Origin: Terriglobales bacterium
Lineage (GTDB): Bacteria; Acidobacteriota; Terriglobia; Terriglobales; Acidobacteriaceae
Length of the DNA stretch: 25,358 nucleotides
Assembly (NCBI GenBank): GCA_030043575.1
Contig: JASHXK010000549.1
Location: 1 to 25,358 of the forward strand
Direction: 5' to 3'
The position numbers and the translations under genes were made by a program. The notes beneath the pieces were generated by a model, which ran no database searches, was not told where the DNA came from, and worked only from the letters and a program-made list of their open reading frames with translations. Below are positions 16,031 to 22,859 of this stretch, in pieces; position 1 is the first letter of the stretch; the number at the start of each line of letters is the position of its first letter.

Positions 16031-17287
16031 ATGACTGAGCTCATTCGCAACGTCGACTCTCCGGACGACATCACAGCCGCGGCTGCGGAGCTTCGTCGAA
16101 TTCTGGGTACAACTTCGACCACTCCCAACCAGATCCTTGATGTTTTTGAGGCCTGGTGCTCGGCCCTGGGCGCATCGGACACGGCAGACCTGCCGGGCGT
16201 TCCGTTTTTGCGTCTCTGGCTCCGACGCAACACGCTGGAGCCGATCATCACCAAAGAACTCGGTGTCGGCGCGCTCGATGGCGCTTGGGTGGAAGATGGT
16301 CGCACCCGGCTCAAAGCCCATCCTGTCGGCGTCGTTGGTCATTGGCCCGCCGGCAACATCGAAATTCAGCCGCTTCTGTCGATGACCTGCGCTCTGCTCG
16401 GCGGAAACACTTGTCTGGTGCGCATTCCCAAGGAGCTTCGACACATTACGTCTCGCCTCATAGACAAGCTGGTTGAAAGCGACAGGACCAGTACAGTGAC
16501 CTGCCGCATCCGCCTGCTTACCTTCGATCATGCGCGCCCCGATCTTCAGCGAGCAATGGCGCAATCCGTAGACGGCGCGATGATTTGGGGTGGCGAAGAA
16601 GCTGTCTCGGAAATTAGGTCACTGCCGTTCCCTCCGTGGGCCCGGCTCGCCGTCTTCGGACCCAGAATCTCAGTGGCTGCCATGGACGTCATGTCCTGGT
16701 CCGATCCTGCCAACCGGGAGGCATTATGCCGCCGCATCGCCCGCGATGTCTGGCAGTTTGATCAGCAGGCTTGTACGTCGCCACAGGTTCTCTTTCTCGA
16801 AACCAAGCGGGGTAAGTCTACGGGCGACTTTGTTCAGGCTCTGCGATCAGCCTTTGAAGCCGAAAATCGCGCTCATCCTCGCGAGAGCATCGAAGGAGCC
16901 TTGACGTCGGCCATATGTCAGGCTCGCGCTGCATGGCTGCTACAGGACGAAACCAACAGCGCCGTCTTCCCCACAGCACCTGATTGGACGATTCTGGTGG
17001 GACATGGCTCGGCCATCCCTCAGCCTACTCAGGGCAGGACTCTGACCGTCTTGGAAGTGGAGGATCTGTATGAGGCGCTTGCGCGACTCGACGGCAACGT
17101 GCAAACCTTAGGACTCGCGATCGCCGATCCCGAGCAAGAGATCGCGATAGCGTCGCTGGCGGCCAGCCACGGAATCGATCGCATCGTGCCTCTCGGCCGT
17201 ATGCACGTCTTCGGGCCTCCGTGGGATGGGGTTGACCTGATCCGTATTATGGTGCGCATGGTTCGACATCTGCGCCCGGTCGAGTGA
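16031..17287 (+). CDS. LuxC-like acyl-CoA/acyl-thioester reductase
   Basis: A 418-residue member of the LuxC family (aldehyde-dehydrogenase fold), which reduces an enzyme-bound acyl thioester with NADPH to an aldehyde. The segment HPVGVVGHWPAGNIEIQPLL (97-116) followed by GGNTCLVRIP is the nucleotide-binding region. VWQFDQQACTSPQVLFLE carries the expected catalytic Cys248. PLGRMHVFGPPWDGVDLI near the C terminus is also typical. Lux LuxC proteins are around 480 residues, so this one is short at the N terminus; the frame is open 27 codons further upstream but has no start codon. It follows the LuxE-like gene, its expected partner, and is 21 bases from the methyltransferase gene. The product aldehyde and its fate are unknown. 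Confidence 0.9.
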   Translation: MTELIRNVDSPDDITAAAAELRRILGTTSTTPNQILDVFEAWCSALGASDTADLPGVPFLRLWLRRNTLEPIITKELGVGALDGAWVEDGRTRLKAHPVGVVGHWPAGNIEIQPLLSMTCALLGGNTCLVRIPKELRHITSRLIDKLVESDRTSTVTCRIRLLTFDHARPDLQRAMAQSVDGAMIWGGEEAVSEIRSLPFPPWARLAVFGPRISVAAMDVMSWSDPANREALCRRIARDVWQFDQQACTSPQVLFLETKRGKSTGDFVQALRSAFEAENRAHPRESIEGALTSAICQARAAWLLQDETNSAVFPTAPDWTILVGHGSAIPQPTQGRTLTVLEVEDLYEALARLDGNVQTLGLAIADPEQEIAIASLAASHGIDRIVPLGRMHVFGPPWDGVDLIRIMVRMVRHLRPVE

Positions 17288-17308
17288 GCGCGATGGAGGA
17301 AGCAAACC

Positions 17309-18205
17309 ATGGTGGATAGCACTGCGTTCCTGGGTGCGCTGGACCGTAAGGCGAAGTGGCTTGCCCCGGCAGCGCGCGCCACGTTCGCGTCGAACCAGCA
17401 GCTGGGCTCATGGCTGCTGGATCCGCTGGCCCGCTGGGCATCCGCCGCCTACGGAGATGGCGTCTTCGACGATGCCGCCCGCGGCTACGCAAGATATTGC
17501 CTGGGAGTCGCCAAGGCACAGCAGGTCTACGAGCAAGCCGGCAAATATACACCCGAAGCGCTGCCCGACGTTATCTCCGAGGTCTATGAAGATGAAGGCT
17601 ACATGGTGCCTTACATGTGGGCGGCCATCCTCATCTATCCGTTCTGGCCGTCGATGGTCAACCACCTCGCGCTGTATCGCGACGATTTTCTCAGAGCGCT
17701 GGCCCCGAACGCGAAGGTCCTCGAAACCGCCGCGGGCCACGGCGTGATGGGTTTGATGGCTGCTGAGGAGCGGCCAGACATCGCAGTCGAAGGCATCGAC
17801 ATCAGCCCGCCGGCGGTAGCCGTGGCGAATCGCATCCTTAAAGCTTCCAGACACGATAGCCGCGTCACCTTCAGGGTGAAGAACGCTCTCGACATCGCGC
17901 AGCAAACCGGCAAGCAGTATCAGGGAATCATCGCTGCCATGCTGGCGGAGCATCTGGAGGATCCGCGCCCACTCTTTCGGGCTATTGCCCATCTGCTCGC
18001 CGACGATGGCATTGTTTTTTTCAGCACCGCGATTGAATCGGCGCAGCGCGACCACGTCTACGAATTCAATAACGAGAGCGAGCCTCTGAAGATGGCCGAG
18101 GATGCAGGTCTTCGGGTTACTCGCCTGGTGAGCGACGCCAGTGCTCCGCCGACGGGTGCGCGTTTTCTTCCCCGCGCAACGGCGATGATCCTGCGCCGGC
18201 GCTGA
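17309..18205 (+). CDS. Class I SAM-dependent methyltransferase
   Basis: A 298-residue cytoplasmic methyltransferase. Motif I is VLETAAGHGVMGLM at about residues 137-150, motif II EGIDISPPAV at 161-170, and the motif IV region is IIAAMLAEHLEDPRPLF. The first 130 residues are an added helical region (LDPLARWASAAYGDGVFDD and AILIYPFWPSMVNH) of the kind that caps small-molecule or carrier-bound substrates. The ATG is well supported by GGAGG ten bases upstream. It lies in line with the LuxC-like and FabZ-like genes (gaps of 21 and 28 bases), so it probably methylates the acyl or sugar intermediate of the same pathway. O-, C- or N-methylation cannot be distinguished. Confidence 0.85.
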   Translation: MVDSTAFLGALDRKAKWLAPAARATFASNQQLGSWLLDPLARWASAAYGDGVFDDAARGYARYCLGVAKAQQVYEQAGKYTPEALPDVISEVYEDEGYMVPYMWAAILIYPFWPSMVNHLALYRDDFLRALAPNAKVLETAAGHGVMGLMAAEERPDIAVEGIDISPPAVAVANRILKASRHDSRVTFRVKNALDIAQQTGKQYQGIIAAMLAEHLEDPRPLFRAIAHLLADDGIVFFSTAIESAQRDHVYEFNNESEPLKMAEDAGLRVTRLVSDASAPPTGARFLPRATAMILRRR

Positions 18206-18233
18206 CGGCAACGATTCTCGCGAAAGCTTAACT

Positions 18234-18677
18234 ATGACCAGCATGACCTTCGAGGAAGTTCGCAACTGCCTGAAGCAGCGATTTCCACTGATCATGGTAG
18301 ATCGGGTGCTGGAGCTAGAGTCCGGCAAGCGAATCAAAGCGGTAAAGAATGTCACCGGCAACGAGATTCAGTTTCTCGGCCACTTCCCGGAGCGCGCGGT
18401 GATGCCGGGGACGCTCATCATCGAAGCTATCGGTCAATGCGCCTCCATTCTCTTCAGCCTTACCACGCAAACCGAACTCAAAGCTGGAGAATTCCTCGTT
18501 CTCGCCGCTGTCAACGAGATGCGGTTCCTCACACCTGTCTTTCCGGGCCAGACCATGATCTTGGAGATCTCAATCGTGAAGATGCTGCCGGACATGGCGT
18601 TGGTGGAAGGCGTCGTCACCGTCGATGCGGCTGTTGTCACCAAAGGGAAGCTGAGTTTCGCTAGGAAGGTGATCTGA
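18234..18677 (+). CDS. fabZ: FabZ-like 3-hydroxyacyl-ACP dehydratase
   Basis: A 147-residue hot-dog-fold dehydratase that removes water from 3-hydroxyacyl-ACP to give the trans-2-enoyl form. RFPLIMVDRVLE is the FabZ N-terminal helix entry. The active-site pair is His50 in FLGHFPERAVMPGT and Glu64 in LIIEAIGQCA, with the expected spacing. Length and motifs are full and normal. Its placement after the methyltransferase and LuxC genes, away from any lpx or fab cluster, suggests a pathway-specific paralog. It would act between the FabG-like SDR (22385) and the FabL-like reductase (12026). A 6-bp inverted repeat (AGCCCG at 18677-18682 with CGGGCT at 18700-18705) follows at once, without a T-run. 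Confidence 0.92.
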   Translation: MTSMTFEEVRNCLKQRFPLIMVDRVLELESGKRIKAVKNVTGNEIQFLGHFPERAVMPGTLIIEAIGQCASILFSLTTQTELKAGEFLVLAAVNEMRFLTPVFPGQTMILEISIVKMLPDMALVEGVVTVDAAVVTKGKLSFARKVI

Positions 18678-18806
18678 GCCCGGCCAACGATGATGAAGAC
18701 GGGCTAGGAACCATGTTGGGCGCGAGCTCAGTGTCCAAAAACCTGCTAAAACCCAGGACAAAATGTGCCAACTTGGGCTAAAATCGCTGCCCGGAGAGGT
18801 GCGCCA

Positions 18807-19430
18807 TTGCGTAGGGCCGCGAAGTCGCTGATTTCGGCGATGTTTCGGGTAGTCGTGTTTCCGGCTGCTCTGATGACCGGCTTCGGTCGCTGGCACGAGC
18901 CCTACACCTTCTTTGCTCACCATTTCGCCGGTTACTCCGGCATGCTTGGTAGCTACCTTCGCGTCGCCTTCTACCAGTGGACCCTCGAGAGAGTCGGGGC
19001 CGACTGCCACATTGCACTCGGATCGTTTTTCGCCAGCAGTCAATCCTCAATGGGGGATCGCGTTGGCATCGGAGCTTATTGCGTACTCGGCCAGGTGTCG
19101 TTGGGCGAAGGCACAATCATGGCCACCGGAGTTCAGATCATCAGCGGTTCGCGTCAGCACTTGCGCGACGCACACGGCCACCTGACCGACGCCGGCCGCA
19201 GCTTCGATCGCGTCAAGATTGGCAAAGAGTGCTGGCTGGGAGCCGGCGCGATCGTGATGGCCGATCTGGGAGATAAGGTTACCGTCGCGCTGGGATCGGT
19301 GGTGTTTCGCGACGTACCGCCAGGAGCGGTTGTTGCAGGCAATCCCGCGCGCATCATCCCGCGCAGCGTTCAACGTGAGAACAGAGGCACAGCTCTGGAA
19401 CGCAGCTCAGCTTGGCAGGCTGGTTTATAG
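18807..19430 (+). CDS. Left-handed beta-helix (hexapeptide-repeat) acyltransferase, plus arm
   Basis: A 207-residue acyltransferase of the WcaF/maltose O-acetyltransferase type. Residues about 10-55 are hydrophobic/helical (FRVVVFPAALMTGFGRW, FFAHHFAGYSGML). From about residue 60 hexapeptide repeats form the left-handed beta-helix (VGADCHIALGSFF, MGDRVGIGAYCVLG, VSLGEGTIMATGV). The C-terminal part holds IGKECWLGAGAIVM, ALGSVVFRDVPPGAVVAGNPARII and the likely active-site loop GSRQHLRDAHGHL. I chose TTG at 18807 because GGAGAGG lies seven bases before it and the resulting N terminus fits the family. GTG at 18765 (AGGA six bases upstream, 221 residues) is the alternative. It is last in the plus-strand arm, so it may put the finished acyl group on a sugar; an acetyl donor is equally possible. 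Confidence 0.85.
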   Translation: MRRAAKSLISAMFRVVVFPAALMTGFGRWHEPYTFFAHHFAGYSGMLGSYLRVAFYQWTLERVGADCHIALGSFFASSQSSMGDRVGIGAYCVLGQVSLGEGTIMATGVQIISGSRQHLRDAHGHLTDAGRSFDRVKIGKECWLGAGAIVMADLGDKVTVALGSVVFRDVPPGAVVAGNPARIIPRSVQRENRGTALERSSAWQAGL

Positions 19431-19444
19431 CGAAGGCGAGGGCG

Positions 19445-20170
19445 TTATACGGGCTTCGACAGGCTCGTGGAATCTTCTTTCGGCGGCAGCGGAAACTTCC
19501 TGGCAGGATTGCCCAGCGCCATGGTGTTCGGCGGGATATCGCTGGTCACCACCGAACCAACCGCAACCACACTGTTCTTCCCGATCGTGACGCCCGGCAT
19601 GATCACAGAGCCCCACCCGACCCAGACATTGTCTTCCACCACAACCGGTCTCACTTCCTCATCAGGTACCGGCACTCCAGCCGCGCGCTCCGCGGGGTCG
19701 GTGGTGTGACCCGGTGAGTCGAACATGCTGACGAAGCCGGCGATCAGGCATCCTCGACCGATGGTGATCTGTTTGTTCACTGCAAAGGTGCATCCATGTC
19801 CGATCGACGTGTTCGAGCCGATCGTTAGCGTGGGTGGAATAGAACGGCGCGCCCCGAAGTGGAAGTTGCACTTGCCATCGATGCTCACGTCGTCGCCAAT
19901 GATCAGCCTCCCGCGACCCTGCACCCAATGCAGAAACACGCCAGTATGCAAATTCCTGCCATAACTCGTGCAATAAGCCTTGAAGAACGGTTCACACACA
20001 AATACCCGCACCATGAAGTAATACGCCGAGCGGATAGCCACCACGATCCAAACCAGGGGCATAGCCAGAACGCGAGGAGCCGGCACGCTGAAGTTATTCA
20101 CCGCCTGCCGGCAGGAGCGCACCAGGCGCGGGAACCAGTGATCCGAGGTGGCGAGGGTTGTGCGAATCAT
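19445..20170 (-). CDS. Left-handed beta-helix (hexapeptide-repeat) acyltransferase, minus arm
   Basis: A 241-residue O- or N-acyltransferase. A hydrophobic segment at about 35-55 (VLAMPLVWIVVAIRSAYYFM) may anchor it at the membrane. Hexapeptide repeats begin near residue 90 (LIIGDDVSIDGKCNF, LTIGSNTSIGHGC, ITIGRGCLIAGFV). The catalytic His is probably in MFDSPGHTTDPAERAA, and VWVGWGSVIMPGVTIG with MALGNPARKF closes the helix, as in the WbbJ/maltose acetyltransferase group. It is the last gene of the minus-strand arm and ends 14 bases from the other LbH acyltransferase, tail to tail. The two are different subtypes, not a recent duplication. Its start has no clear ribosome binding site, and 105 bases with a palindromic repeat separate it from the upstream AMP-ligase gene. 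Confidence 0.87.
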   Translation of the reverse strand: MIRTTLATSDHWFPRLVRSCRQAVNNFSVPAPRVLAMPLVWIVVAIRSAYYFMVRVFVCEPFFKAYCTSYGRNLHTGVFLHWVQGRGRLIIGDDVSIDGKCNFHFGARRSIPPTLTIGSNTSIGHGCTFAVNKQITIGRGCLIAGFVSMFDSPGHTTDPAERAAGVPVPDEEVRPVVVEDNVWVGWGSVIMPGVTIGKNSVVAVGSVVTSDIPPNTMALGNPARKFPLPPKEDSTSLSKPV

Positions 20171-20202
20171 TCGGGAGCCCTGTCGAAGCGGACGCTTTGA
20201 AA

Positions 20203-20257
20203 GGGACGGCCTTCTTAGACCGTCCCCGCGTGACCCATCACCGCGGCCCTAGCCGCT
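20203..20257. repeat. Two-hairpin palindromic repeat in an intergenic gap (copy 2)
   Basis: GGGACGG (20203-20209) pairs with CCGTCCC (20220-20226), and GCGGC (20243-20247) pairs with GCCGC (20252-20256), with a 16-base spacer. Arms, order and spacing match the element at 7629-7686. It lies between the AMP-ligase stop and the acyltransferase start on the minus strand, where it could act as an mRNA-stabilising or attenuating structure. Confidence 0.6.
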
Positions 20258-20275
20258 GCGGACTTTCGATTTTAC

Positions 20276-21679
20276 TTAATCGGAGTTTCCGTCGCTCTTC
20301 TTAGCACCCGAAGTTTGCATCGCAGCCGCTTGATTGCCACGTCGCATCTTCTTGAAGCCCTCGCCGTATTGTGCGGCGTTCACAATTTCCACTTTCGCCG
20401 GAATCTTGTAGGGCGCCAGCCGCGAGGCACAGAACTCGCGCATGCGTCTGCGAAACTCCGGCAGCTCCTCGGGTTCGAAGAGATTGAAGCGCGCCGCGAC
20501 GACCTGCCCGGTGATGGGATTTGGCATACCGCTGACCGTCACATCCCGGACATTCGGCATATCGAGCAACATATTCTCCACTTCGACGGGGAAAACCTTC
20601 TCGCCGCCGACATTGATGAGATCGCTCTTGCGGCCGAGGATGCGCAGATAATCGCCATCGGTCTCGACGGCGTCGCCGGTGTCAAACCAACCGTCCTCAT
20701 CGAAGGGCGAAGTTGCGTTAAGGTAGCCGAGCATGGCCGAGGGCGTGCGTATCCAGAGGGTGCCCTGCTGCACCTTGGTCTCGATTCCTTCGCCGCCAAC
20801 TTTCAGCCAGAGCGAATCCGGGTTGGGTGTCCTCGTCCGAAGGATTCCAAGCTCAGAAAGTCCGTACAGCTGAAACAAGTCGACATTAGGCAGGATCCGG
20901 CGCAGTCGCTGCAACGTTCGGGCCGGCATGACTTCTGTGCCGTACGTAACTCGTCGTAATGACGAGAGATCGTGACGTCTCCATGCTTCCGAGAGGAGAA
21001 GCAGGTTGAGAAACGTAGGCGACGTGGGAAGGACTTCGACGCGGTAGCGCGCAATGAGGGAACACACCTTCTCGGGATCGCGATTATCGACAGCTACGAT
21101 GGTTCCCGCATTGGAGAGAGCATAGAACAGCGTATTGATGCCGCCGATGTGGTCCAGCAGCAGCATCGCAAGCGTGATTTGAGGCTTGCGCCGCGCCTGA
21201 AATTTCTCGAGCAGCCGGGCGAAGTTGTGCAGGGCTGCTTTGCTCTTGCCGGTAGATCCGGAGGTAAAAATTACAAGGCCGGGATCGCCCGCCGCAATCA
21301 ATTTGCAGGTCAATGGATTCTCGACCCCGCCATCAAGGTGGACGATCTCGAATCTGTCCCCCTCCGAGAAGCTGATTGCGACCTGTACTTCGGCCCCAAA
21401 CTCTAATTCCTCGCGTTGCGGCGCACTGCTGGCCGTGAGCGGAACGATAATGCAACCCCCCTCGATCAGTGCCAAGAGAAGCGCGATGACCTCAGGCGAA
21501 TAATCTCCCGCGACCGCAACAACGGTTCCGCTCAAGATATTCGCCGCCGCAAGCCGCGACCTCCACGCCGCAAGATGTTCGCGAAGCCACGCGTAGGAAT
21601 ATCTTTGCTCGCGCCAGATGATGCAGTCGCGATCGAGTGCCTCGTCGAATCTGCGATAGAGCCAGTCGAGCGAGTACAT
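20276..21679 (-). CDS. Acid-AMP ligase (ANL superfamily), minus arm
   Basis: A 467-residue adenylate-forming enzyme. VIFTSGSTGKSKAALH (136-151) is a canonical ATP loop with Lys. YGLSELGIL, DGWFDTGDAVETDGDYL, ILGRKSDLINVGGEKV and a C-terminal GEGFKKMRR complete the family pattern. It is likely to load an acid on the ACP encoded two genes upstream or make a CoA ester. GGGAGGAG ends 9 bases before the ATG at 21679 and overlaps the end of the preceding SDR gene, whose stop is 4 bases upstream. This decides the start against a longer in-frame version from 21739. Its ATP loop is intact, unlike that of the plus-arm ligase, and the two differ in length and motifs. Substrate is not determinable. Confidence 0.9.
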   Translation of the reverse strand: MYSLDWLYRRFDEALDRDCIIWREQRYSYAWLREHLAAWRSRLAAANILSGTVVAVAGDYSPEVIALLLALIEGGCIIVPLTASSAPQREELEFGAEVQVAISFSEGDRFEIVHLDGGVENPLTCKLIAAGDPGLVIFTSGSTGKSKAALHNFARLLEKFQARRKPQITLAMLLLDHIGGINTLFYALSNAGTIVAVDNRDPEKVCSLIARYRVEVLPTSPTFLNLLLLSEAWRRHDLSSLRRVTYGTEVMPARTLQRLRRILPNVDLFQLYGLSELGILRTRTPNPDSLWLKVGGEGIETKVQQGTLWIRTPSAMLGYLNATSPFDEDGWFDTGDAVETDGDYLRILGRKSDLINVGGEKVFPVEVENMLLDMPNVRDVTVSGMPNPITGQVVAARFNLFEPEELPEFRRRMREFCASRLAPYKIPAKVEIVNAAQYGEGFKKMRRGNQAAAMQTSGAKKSDGNSD

Positions 21680-21683
21680 GCGA

Positions 21684-22385
21684 CTAGGCTCCTCCCAGGT
21701 AGATGACCTGGCCGGTGATGCAATCACTCTTGCGGTCAATCAGAAACTCGAGAACGTGGAAGACATCCTCAGGCGTGCCCATGCTATGGATCGGCAGCCG
21801 AGAGAGTAGCGACTGCATGGCCCCTTTCGGCACATTCCGGATGAGCGCGGTTTCGATCGGTCCGGGTCCGATGGCGTTCACCGTGATGCCCAGCTCCGCC
21901 AGCTCGCGGCTCATAACGCGGGTCAGCCCCTCGACCGCGCTTTTCGCTGCGACATACGCGGCCTCGCCCTCCAGGCTGAGCGGCACGGCAACCGTCGACA
22001 AATTTACGATACGTCCCCACTTTCTTTGCCGCATCAGCTTGGCGCTTTCGCGAGAGACAAGAAACGTCCCGCGAACATTAATGCTCATGATGCGCTCCAG
22101 CGTGGCGGCAGGCATCAACAGGCTGTGATTCATGCTGCCTACACCGGCATTGTTGAAAGTGACGTCGAGGCGCTTGTACTTCCGTCGAATGCTGGTGAGC
22201 AGGGCCTTCACCTGAGATTCATCCGCAACGTCTGCTGCGAAGTGGCTATAGCCTTCGAGTGCCCAATCGGCAGGCTGGCGGCTGCAGCCGACGACCCGAT
22301 ATCCAGCAGCAACGAGTCGTTCCGCGACGTAGCGGCCGATTCCAGTACGCGAGCCGGTGACTAGGGCGACAGGCCGTTCGCTCAC
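21684..22385 (-). CDS. FabG-like short-chain dehydrogenase/reductase
   Basis: A 233-residue classical SDR, probably a 3-oxoacyl-ACP reductase (NADPH-dependent) acting on the carrier protein encoded next to it. It has VTGSRTGIGRYVA (cofactor loop), NNAGVGS, the catalytic Ser in VNLSTVAVP, YVAAKSAVEGLTR (Y-x3-K) and AIGPGPIET. The frame ends with GQVIYLGGA, the usual SDR C terminus. The best start is GTG at 22385, two bases after the ACP stop; TTG at 22391 overlapping that stop (TTGA) would add two residues. It sits between ACP and AMP-ligase, so all three are almost certainly cotranscribed. Its Y-x3-K spacing contrasts with the FabL-type SDR at 12026. Confidence 0.88.
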   Translation of the reverse strand: MSERPVALVTGSRTGIGRYVAERLVAAGYRVVGCSRQPADWALEGYSHFAADVADESQVKALLTSIRRKYKRLDVTFNNAGVGSMNHSLLMPAATLERIMSINVRGTFLVSRESAKLMRQRKWGRIVNLSTVAVPLSLEGEAAYVAAKSAVEGLTRVMSRELAELGITVNAIGPGPIETALIRNVPKGAMQSLLSRLPIHSMGTPEDVFHVLEFLIDRKSDCITGQVIYLGGA

Positions 22386-22387
22386 GG

Positions 22388-22708
22388 TCAAGCCCGGGGC
22401 TGCTCAGCTGCGACCGCAAGAATATAGTCGGCGAGCGAGGCGACAGTGCGGAAAGGACTGCGCTGCTGGGACACACTGCGATCATCAGCGAGAGAAATGG
22501 CGAGGTTGTAGTTGTCGTTGATCTGCTGCTCAGCGTCGAGCACGACATTGACCAGCTTGAGGGAATCCAGAAAGCCGTTCGCGCCGAATAGGTGGGTAGT
22601 CTCGTCGACCTTTTCCGGTGCGCCGGGAATCTCGCTCACGATCTGACAGATCATATCTACCACATCGTGGCGTTCCATCGGCAATGTCGCGTTTGAGTAC
22701 TCATCCAT
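22388..22708 (-). CDS. Acyl carrier protein (minus-strand arm)
   Basis: A 106-residue carrier protein, longer than a standard 78-80-residue ACP. Residues 45-56 (GFLDSLKLVNVV) contain the attachment motif with Ser49. HDVVDMICQIVSEI is helix I, and FRTVASLADYILAV the final helix. An extra SLADDRSVSQQRSPF stretch before the last helix has no equivalent in FabC/AcpP-type ACPs. It is the first gene of the minus arm, followed directly by the FabG-like SDR. An alternative ATG ten codons in (22678) would give 96 residues. No ribosome binding site is clear for either start; AAGAA lies before the first. Confidence 0.87.
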   Translation of the reverse strand: MDEYSNATLPMERHDVVDMICQIVSEIPGAPEKVDETTHLFGANGFLDSLKLVNVVLDAEQQINDNYNLAISLADDRSVSQQRSPFRTVASLADYILAVAAEQPRA

Positions 22709-22859
22709 GTGTTCTTGCGCGTGGTTCCATGAGCGAAAGTCTCGTTTAGCGATGATGCCTCAGATGTGAGCGATTATGCCTGCCTTTTCCTGGGAACACA
22801 ACCGCTGTTCCCGGCCGTGATCGATGATCGAAAACATGGTCGGAAAGCGGTGGTGGGAT
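22709..22859 (-). other. Intergenic region upstream of the minus arm
   Basis: About 150 bases without a gene. It should hold the promoter of the ACP/SDR/ligase operon. CATAAT on the minus strand (around 22771-22776) resembles a -10 box, but I see no matching -35 hexamer, so no promoter is called. Confidence 0.3.

Noticed and set aside
17408..18361. 317-codon minus-strand open frame
   Set aside because: Antisense to the methyltransferase and the start of the dehydratase, both of which have clear family motifs.
18677..18705. Intrinsic terminator after the dehydratase gene
   Set aside because: A 6-bp inverted repeat is present but the loop is 17 bases and no T-run follows.
12026..19430. Bioluminescence (lux) operon
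   Set aside because: LuxE- and LuxC-like genes are present, but no luciferase subunits, acyltransferase LuxD or flavin reductase occur in the window.
12026..22708. Complete type II polyketide or fatty-acid cluster
   Set aside because: No ketosynthase, chain-length factor or malonyltransferase is encoded in the window.
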